NCBI GenBank assembly: GCA_016124615.1 | Contig: WGNF01000007.1 | Location: 248,001-312,000 of the forward strand | Length of the DNA stretch: 64,000 bases | Reading direction: 5' to 3' | Origin: Paracoccaceae bacterium | GTDB lineage: Bacteria > Pseudomonadota > Alphaproteobacteria > Rhodobacterales > Rhodobacteraceae | Part shown: positions 59,541-64,000 of the stretch, piece after piece | Layout: every line of letters begins with the position of its first letter | How positions within the stretch are numbered: position 1 is the stretch's first letter | Position numbers and translations under genes: made by a program | Notes under the pieces: model-generated | Databases searched by the model: none | Seen by the model: the letters and a program-made list of their open reading frames with translations, nothing else | What the model was told of the DNA's origin: nothing

Positions 59541-60995
59541 ATGACGCGCGCGATCATGATCCAGGGCACCGGGTCGGATGTCGGAAAGTCGATGATCGTC
59601 GCCGGGCTGGCGCGCGCCTTTGCGCGCCAGGGCCTGCGGGTGCGGCCGTTCAAGCCGCAGAACATGTCGAACAACGCCGCCGTCACCGCCGATGGCGGTG
59701 AAATCGGGCGGGCGCAGGCGCTGCAGGCGCGCGCGGCGGGCGTGGCGCCCAGCGTGCACATGAACCCGGTCTTGCTGAAACCCGAAAGCGACATCGGCGC
59801 ACAGGTGATCGTGCAGGGCCGCCGCGCGGGCAGCCTGCTGGCGTCGGACTGGATAGGGCGGCGGCCTGACCTGATGCCGGTGGTGCTGGACAGTTTCGCC
59901 CGCGTCGCGGATGGCGCCGATCTGGTGATCGTCGAGGGGGCAGGCAGCCCGGCCGAGGTGAACCTGCGGCAGGGCGATATCGCCAACATGGGCTTTGCCT
60001 GCGCGGCCGGGGTGCCGGTGGTGCTGCTGGGCGACATCGACCGCGGCGGGGTGATCGCGCAACTGGTCGGCACCCATGCCGTGCTGGCCGCCGGTGATCT
60101 GGCCATGATCCGTGGCTTCGCGGTGAACAAGTTCCGCGGCGACCCGCGCCTGTTCGATGCCGGGATGGATGAGATCGCGCGGCGCACCGGCTGGGCGCCG
60201 CTGGGCCTGATCCCCTGGTTTCGCGATGCGTGGAAACTGCCGGCCGAGGATGCGGTGGACCATTCCCGCCGCCAGACCGGCGCGGTGAAAATCGCGGTGC
60301 CGCTGCTGTCGCGCATCGCCAATTTCGACGACCTCGACCCGTTGCGGCTGGAACCCGGTGTGACGGTTCAGATTGTGCCGCCCGGCCGCCCCCTGCCCGG
60401 CGACGCGGCGCTGGTGCTGATCCCCGGCACCAAGGCGACGCTGGCCGATCTGGCCTTCTTTCGCGCGCAGGGCTGGGATATCGACCTTGCCGCCCATCGC
60501 CGCCGCGGCGGGCACGTGCTGGGGCTTTGCGGTGGCTATCAGATGCTGGGGCGGACCGTTGCCGACCCGGACGGGATCGAAGGCGCACCGGGAACGGCGC
60601 CCGGGCTGGGGCTGCTGGACGTCGATACGGTGATGACGGTGGAAAAGCGGCTGGCCGAACGGCAGGGCCATGTGGCGGCGACCGGTGCCGCGCTGAGGGG
60701 CTATGAGATTCATATCGGCCGGACCACCGGGCCAGATCGCGATCGTGGCTGGATCGTGCTGGAAGATGGGCCTGAGGGGGCAGCCTCGGCTGATGGCCGG
60801 GTGCGCGGCAGCTACCTGCACGGCATTTTTGCGGCGGACGGGTTTAGGCGCGACGAACTGCGGCGCATCGGGGCCAGCGCGGAAGGCCCGGATTACGAGG
60901 CGGAAGTGGAGCGCACGCTGGATGCGCTCGCCGACCATCTGACGCAGCACCTTGACCTTACGGCACTGCTGGCGCTGGCGGCCCCGGTGGGCTGA
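59541..60995 (+). CDS. cobQ: Cobyric acid synthase
   Basis: A 484-residue glutamine amidotransferase that amidates adenosylcobyrinic acid a,c-diamide at four side chains. The N-terminal ATP domain starts [16 protein letters not shown] with the P-loop, then [15 protein letters not shown] and [21 protein letters not shown]. The C-terminal amidotransferase has the nucleophile Cys in [11 protein letters not shown] near residue 330 and the His in GSYLHGIF. It belongs to vitamin B12 synthesis, with no other cob gene in the window. It is convergent with the PopZ-like gene, 3 bp away. Confidence 0.95.
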   Translation: MTRAIMIQGTGSDVGKSMIVAGLARAFARQGLRVRPFKPQNMSNNAAVTADGGEIGRAQALQARAAGVAPSVHMNPVLLKPESDIGAQVIVQGRRAGSLLASDWIGRRPDLMPVVLDSFARVADGADLVIVEGAGSPAEVNLRQGDIANMGFACAAGVPVVLLGDIDRGGVIAQLVGTHAVLAAGDLAMIRGFAVNKFRGDPRLFDAGMDEIARRTGWAPLGLIPWFRDAWKLPAEDAVDHSRRQTGAVKIAVPLLSRIANFDDLDPLRLEPGVTVQIVPPGRPLPGDAALVLIPGTKATLADLAFFRAQGWDIDLAAHRRRGGHVLGLCGGYQMLGRTVADPDGIEGAPGTAPGLGLLDVDTVMTVEKRLAERQGHVAATGAALRGYEIHIGRTTGPDRDRGWIVLEDGPEGAASADGRVRGSYLHGIFAADGFRRDELRRIGASAEGPDYEAEVERTLDALADHLTQHLDLTALLALAAPVG

Positions 60996-60998
60996 GCG

Positions 60999-61787
60999 TT
61001 ATTCGAAAGCCTTGGCGGCCATCGCGCGGTTGATCTCGGCCCGCACCAGTTTGCGCACGTTGCGGGTAATCCGTTCGCCCAGCGTACCCTGCAATTCCTG
61101 CCGGATGATCTCGCGGATCATATCGCGCAGGACTTCCTCGTCCAGCAGATCGTCGCCACCCTCGTCATCGTCGAACAAGGCGTCTTCGACGTCGACGGTG
61201 GCTTGCGGCTGCGGCGCCGCGGCGCGCGGCTCGTCCTGCCATTCCAACGGCTCGGGGCTTTCGGGCGCGTCCGGCATGGTTTCGGGCTCTAGCTCTTGCT
61301 GCGGCTCCTGTTCCGCCGCGACTTCGGCAACCTCCGGCTGCCAGTCCTGCGGGTCGGAGGTTTCGGCCAGCGCTTCCGGCAGCACGTCGTCGACCGGATC
61401 GGGCTCGGCCGCGTGATCGTCATGCGCCTCGGCCTCGGCAGCCTCGCCTGCGCTGGAAAAATGCGGCACGAAATCAGCAGGCGCCTCTTCGCTTCCGTCC
61501 GGCTCCCACTCATCCGGGCGTTGGGCGACGGCGGCCTCCAGCACGGCGATGCGGGCGCCCAGACGGCTGTCACTGCCCGACCATGTGCCCTCGGCGGCAT
61601 CCTCCGCCGGGGTGGCGACGGGATCGGGAACCCTGAAATCAGGGGTCAGCACAAGCTTTTCGGCGAACGGCGCAGGCGCGCGGCTCACGGCCTCGGGCCG
61701 GGGCGGCGTCCGCGTTTCCTCGGATACCAGCCTGCGGATCGAGGACAGAACGTCCTCAATCTCCCGTGACGTCATGCTGTCCGACAT
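60999..61787 (-). CDS. Acidic PopZ/DUF2497-like protein
   Basis: A 262-residue protein with three parts: an N-terminal helix REIEDVLSSIRRLVSEE, a long low-complexity region rich in Glu, Ala, Pro and Asp (about 30-205), and a C-terminal helical block EEVLRDMIREIIRQEL...RITRNVRKLVRAEINRAMAAK. This order (EDILASIR-type helix, acidic disordered linker, C-terminal oligomerisation helices) is that of the polar organiser PopZ and DUF2497 proteins. It lies directly upstream of cobQ in the convergent direction and downstream of tolC. The ATG at 61787 follows AAGGA. Function by resemblance only. Confidence 0.65.
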   Translation of the reverse strand: MSDSMTSREIEDVLSSIRRLVSEETRTPPRPEAVSRAPAPFAEKLVLTPDFRVPDPVATPAEDAAEGTWSGSDSRLGARIAVLEAAVAQRPDEWEPDGSEEAPADFVPHFSSAGEAAEAEAHDDHAAEPDPVDDVLPEALAETSDPQDWQPEVAEVAAEQEPQQELEPETMPDAPESPEPLEWQDEPRAAAPQPQATVDVEDALFDDDEGGDDLLDEEVLRDMIREIIRQELQGTLGERITRNVRKLVRAEINRAMAAKAFE

Positions 61788-61856
61788 CTGCAATATCCTT
61801 GCTGCTCACAGATGAGTGTAACGCCGATGAGGCGTTTGCACAACAATCAGTGGCGC

Positions 61857-63230
61857 TTACTTCGAGCCAAGGCCCTTCATGATGCGGTCCAGCGCGGCAC
61901 CCTGCGGGCTGATCGACGCCGGTGCCTTGCTGACCACATTGTAGTAGCCGGCCGGGTCGTAGGTCGGCACACCCAGTTTCAGGTGATCGGCCGTCAGCAG
62001 GCCCATCGACGCCAGCAGCGAATAGACCGCCACGTACTGGCTGGTCTGCGCCGTCACCAGCGCAACCTTGGCGTTCAGCAGCACCTGTTCGGCCGTCAGC
62101 ACGTCCAGCGTGGTGCGTGAGCCCAGCTTGGCCTCTTCCCGCACGCCGTCAAAGGCGACCTGCGCCGCCCGCACCTGTTCCTGGTTGGCCGAGATGCTCG
62201 CCCGCGCCACCGAAAGCTGCGCCCAGGCGTTGCCGACGTTCTGCGCCACAGTCAGCGTCGTTTGCATCAGTTCGGCCTTCACCGCGGCGTCATTGGCGGC
62301 CGCCTGCCGATAGACCGAGGACAGTTGCCCACCGTAATAGATCGGCTGCGTCATCGTCAGGGTCAGGCTTTCGCCCGCGTTGCTCTTGTTGTCGATCCCG
62401 GTCTTGATCGCGGCCGCTATCGACGGCCCGCTTGCCGCGGCCGCGCTGCGCACGGAATAGTCGGATGCCGCCACCTGATGCTGCGCCTGCAACACCGAGG
62501 GGTGGGTGCGGGCGGCAACGGTTTCGGCCTCGGCCAGCGATTTCGCCGTCGCCGGTTCGCGCGGCGGCGCCTGCAGGCTGCCCGGATAGGACCCCACCGC
62601 GGCCCGGTAAGATTCGCGCGCCACCGCAAGGTTACCCTGCGCCGCGACCAGCCCCGCCTGCGCGGCGGCCAGGGCGGCCTGCGCCTGCGCCACGTCGGTC
62701 TTGGTGACCTCGCCCACGTCGAACTTGTCCTGCGTGGCCTTCAGTTCCTGTTGCAGCACGTTGACGTTGTTCTGTTGCAGCGACACCGTCTGCGCGTTCT
62801 GCAAGACGGTCACATAGGCACTGACGGCCCCCAACAGCACCTGCTGTTCAACGCCGACCAGCGCCTGCCGGGTGGCCAGCACGGTTTCCTTGGTCGCGGC
62901 GACGGCATCCCGTTCGCGCCCGCCATTATAAAGCGTCAGCGAGGCTTGCAGCGCCAGCGTGCCGTAAAGGTTGTTGCCGTAGGTCGAGTTGGTCGCCGGG
63001 TTCTGCCACGCGCCCTGGGCGACAAAGGCCACGACCGGCCGCAGCGCCGCGACGGCCTGGGCCACGCCCTCGTCCGCGGCGCGCAGAACCGCCCGGTTCT
63101 GTTCCAGCAGGTGAGAATTGCGGTAGGCCATCACCAGCGCGTCGGTCAGGCTTTCCGCATGTGCGGTTGGCGCGATCAGAGCCGTCGTGGCCATGAGGGC
63201 GAACATCTTCCGAAAGCTCGAACCTGCCAT
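61857..63230 (-). CDS. tolC: TolC-family outer-membrane channel protein
   Basis: A 457-residue outer-membrane factor. Signal peptide of about 31 residues (MFALMATTALIAPTAHA) is followed by ESLTDALVMAYRNSHLLEQNRAVLRAADEGVAQA. Two repeats of long helices and strands follow, with KFDVGEVTKTDVAQAQAAL and EEAKLGSRTTLDVLTAEQVLLNA as the matched family motifs. It forms a trimeric exit duct for type I secretion and RND/ABC exporters. The ATG at 63230 follows GAGAAGACAG. It lies 39 bp downstream of pcm, an arrangement common in rhodobacters. Confidence 0.94.
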   Translation of the reverse strand: MAGSSFRKMFALMATTALIAPTAHAESLTDALVMAYRNSHLLEQNRAVLRAADEGVAQAVAALRPVVAFVAQGAWQNPATNSTYGNNLYGTLALQASLTLYNGGRERDAVAATKETVLATRQALVGVEQQVLLGAVSAYVTVLQNAQTVSLQQNNVNVLQQELKATQDKFDVGEVTKTDVAQAQAALAAAQAGLVAAQGNLAVARESYRAAVGSYPGSLQAPPREPATAKSLAEAETVAARTHPSVLQAQHQVAASDYSVRSAAAASGPSIAAAIKTGIDNKSNAGESLTLTMTQPIYYGGQLSSVYRQAAANDAAVKAELMQTTLTVAQNVGNAWAQLSVARASISANQEQVRAAQVAFDGVREEAKLGSRTTLDVLTAEQVLLNAKVALVTAQTSQYVAVYSLLASMGLLTADHLKLGVPTYDPAGYYNVVSKAPASISPQGAALDRIMKGLGSK

Positions 63231-63269
63231 CTGTCTTCTCCTGCTCAACTGTTTCTTCTGATTAAGCGC

Positions 63270-63923
63270 CTAAAGAACGAACGCGCGGCGGGTTGCAAAA
63301 CCGGCAAGCACCGGTGCGCTGGCGTTGAAGGCAAAGCGCCAGGCGACCACGCCGTCGATCTTGTGGCCGATCCGGCAGCTGCCCAGCGCGCCTTCCATGA
63401 AAAGCGCGCCGATGCGGCCGCCTTCCTTCAGTTGCGCGGCCACCGCCTCGGGAAGCTGTTCGATGGCGCCCTGCACGGTGATGACGTCGAACGGGCCATC
63501 GGCGGCAGCGCCCGTGGCCAGCGGCGCGACCCGCACCACGGCGTTGGTCACGCCTTCGGCCGCCAGCGTGCGGCGGGCGGCGGCGGCAAGCGCGTCATCC
63601 GCCTCGACCGCGACAACCTCGCCTGCCAGACGCGCGATCACCGCGGTCGAATAGCCCATGCCGCACCCCAGATCGAGCACCCGTTCCTCTGGCTGAATGT
63701 CGAGCGCGTCGAGCATCTTGGCCAGCGTGCGCGCCTCCAGCACGACCCGGTCGGCGCCGATGGCGAGATTCTCGCCGACATAAGCCGCCTCGCGGCTGGC
63801 CTCGGGCAGATAAACCTCTCGCGGGATGGCCAGCATGGCCTCGATGATCGGATACTTGGTCACGTCAGAGGGGCGAACTTGGGTATCGACCATCATGGTG
63901 CGGCGCAGCGCGAAGTCGGTCAT
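63270..63923 (-). CDS. pcm: Protein-L-isoaspartate O-methyltransferase family protein
   Basis: A 217-residue SAM methyltransferase of the Pcm family. It starts MTDFALRRTMMVDTQVRPSDV, the short alphaproteobacterial form, with VYLPEASREAAYVGENLAIG and the SAM loop VLDLGCGMGYSTAVIARL near residue 78. The ATG at 63923 is chosen because the in-frame upstream sequence runs into the preceding gene's end. Members paired with tolC may have a role other than protein repair. The usual VGSGSGY loop is replaced by LGCGMGY, so substrate specificity is less certain. Confidence 0.87.
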   Translation of the reverse strand: MTDFALRRTMMVDTQVRPSDVTKYPIIEAMLAIPREVYLPEASREAAYVGENLAIGADRVVLEARTLAKMLDALDIQPEERVLDLGCGMGYSTAVIARLAGEVVAVEADDALAAAARRTLAAEGVTNAVVRVAPLATGAAADGPFDVITVQGAIEQLPEAVAAQLKEGGRIGALFMEGALGSCRIGHKIDGVVAWRFAFNASAPVLAGFATRRAFVL

Positions 63924-63939
63924 GTCTGAACTCGTCGGT

Positions 63940-64000
63940 CTAGTTTCGCTTGGCATTCTCTTGCCACAGAACCGCGGCCTCGGCAACATCGCCCGAACGC
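63940..64000 (-). CDS. C-terminal end of a gene entering from the right edge
   Basis: The last 61 bases read on the minus strand give RSGDVAEAAVLWQENAKRN and a TAG stop at 63942-63940, 16 bp before the pcm start. Third-position G+C and the close spacing suggest the tail of a real co-directional gene. Nineteen residues are too few to name it. Confidence 0.4.
   Translation of the reverse strand, partial: RSGDVAEAAVLWQENAKRN

Overview
This 64 kb window is G+C-rich, densely packed chromosomal DNA. It most likely comes from an alphaproteobacterium of the Rhodobacteraceae/Paracoccaceae (Rhodobacter, Gemmobacter or Tabrizicola type). The assignment rests on the choXWV-betI-betA choline locus, the small protein at 59147-59473 that I recognise as a rhodobacter family, the tolC-pcm neighbourhood, the predominance of alphaproteobacterial family members, and three copies of a hairpin-forming intergenic repeat of the type scattered through rhodobacter genomes. 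I saw no tRNA, rRNA, CRISPR array, prophage or insertion sequence. Gene starts were chosen from ribosome-binding sites, overlaps and family N-termini.

Layout. 1-3098: the 3' end of a protocatechuate operon (pcaG end, alpha/beta hydrolase, beta-keto acid cleavage enzyme, pcaB), with all junctions overlapping. 3170-5711: a drug-type MFS exporter and an enolase-superfamily enzyme lacking one expected metal ligand. 5776-6585: an atypically A+T-rich FkbM-type methyltransferase gene. 6714-8558: an array of 11-bp repeats, a ScfR/RamB-type short-chain-acyl regulator with a TTTGCAAA motif in front of it, and a DUF465 protein. 8644-14986: choline uptake (choXWV) divergent from betI, a threonine-dehydratase-like gene and betA. 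14994-18624: exporters, a MarR-like/degenerate-receiver divergent pair, and yebC. 18710-24678: a minus-strand run with lipoprotein, SLC13 permease, EamA transporter, YmdB phosphoesterase, 5-formyl-THF cyclo-ligase and mgtE. 24811-27096: guanine deaminase, DUF3775 protein and a GNAT protein behind a second 11-bp repeat array.

27097-36475 is the most coherent and interesting system. A seven-gene minus-strand operon runs murQ, a peptide-type ABC importer (binding protein, two permeases, fused double ATPase), a signal-less beta-lactamase-fold serine hydrolase, and anmK. It is divergent from an RpiR/MurR-type regulator. The intergenic region carries two GAAT-N5-ATTC palindromes exactly 33 bp apart, one of them in the -35/-10 spacer of the predicted murQ promoter. 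It reads as a self-contained, regulated pathway for taking up and recycling anhydro-muropeptides through an ABC transporter.

36480-47295: MATE transporter, hotdog thioesterases, MerR and inositol-phosphatase genes, a hairpin-rich intergenic stretch, metR/metF, a DUF2235 hydrolase, a PLP decarboxylase divergent from an Lrp regulator (three copies of one 10-mer between them), and a VOC protein. 47384-50389: valS with a roughly 95-residue segment of distinctly lower G+C. 50447-50522: a perfect 26-bp inverted repeat. 50535-64000: an MFS exporter with an extra C-terminal domain, two aminotransferases, an MsbA-like exporter, a small glycosyltransferase, ygfZ, efp, cobQ, a PopZ/DUF2497-like acidic protein, tolC, pcm and the tail of one more gene.
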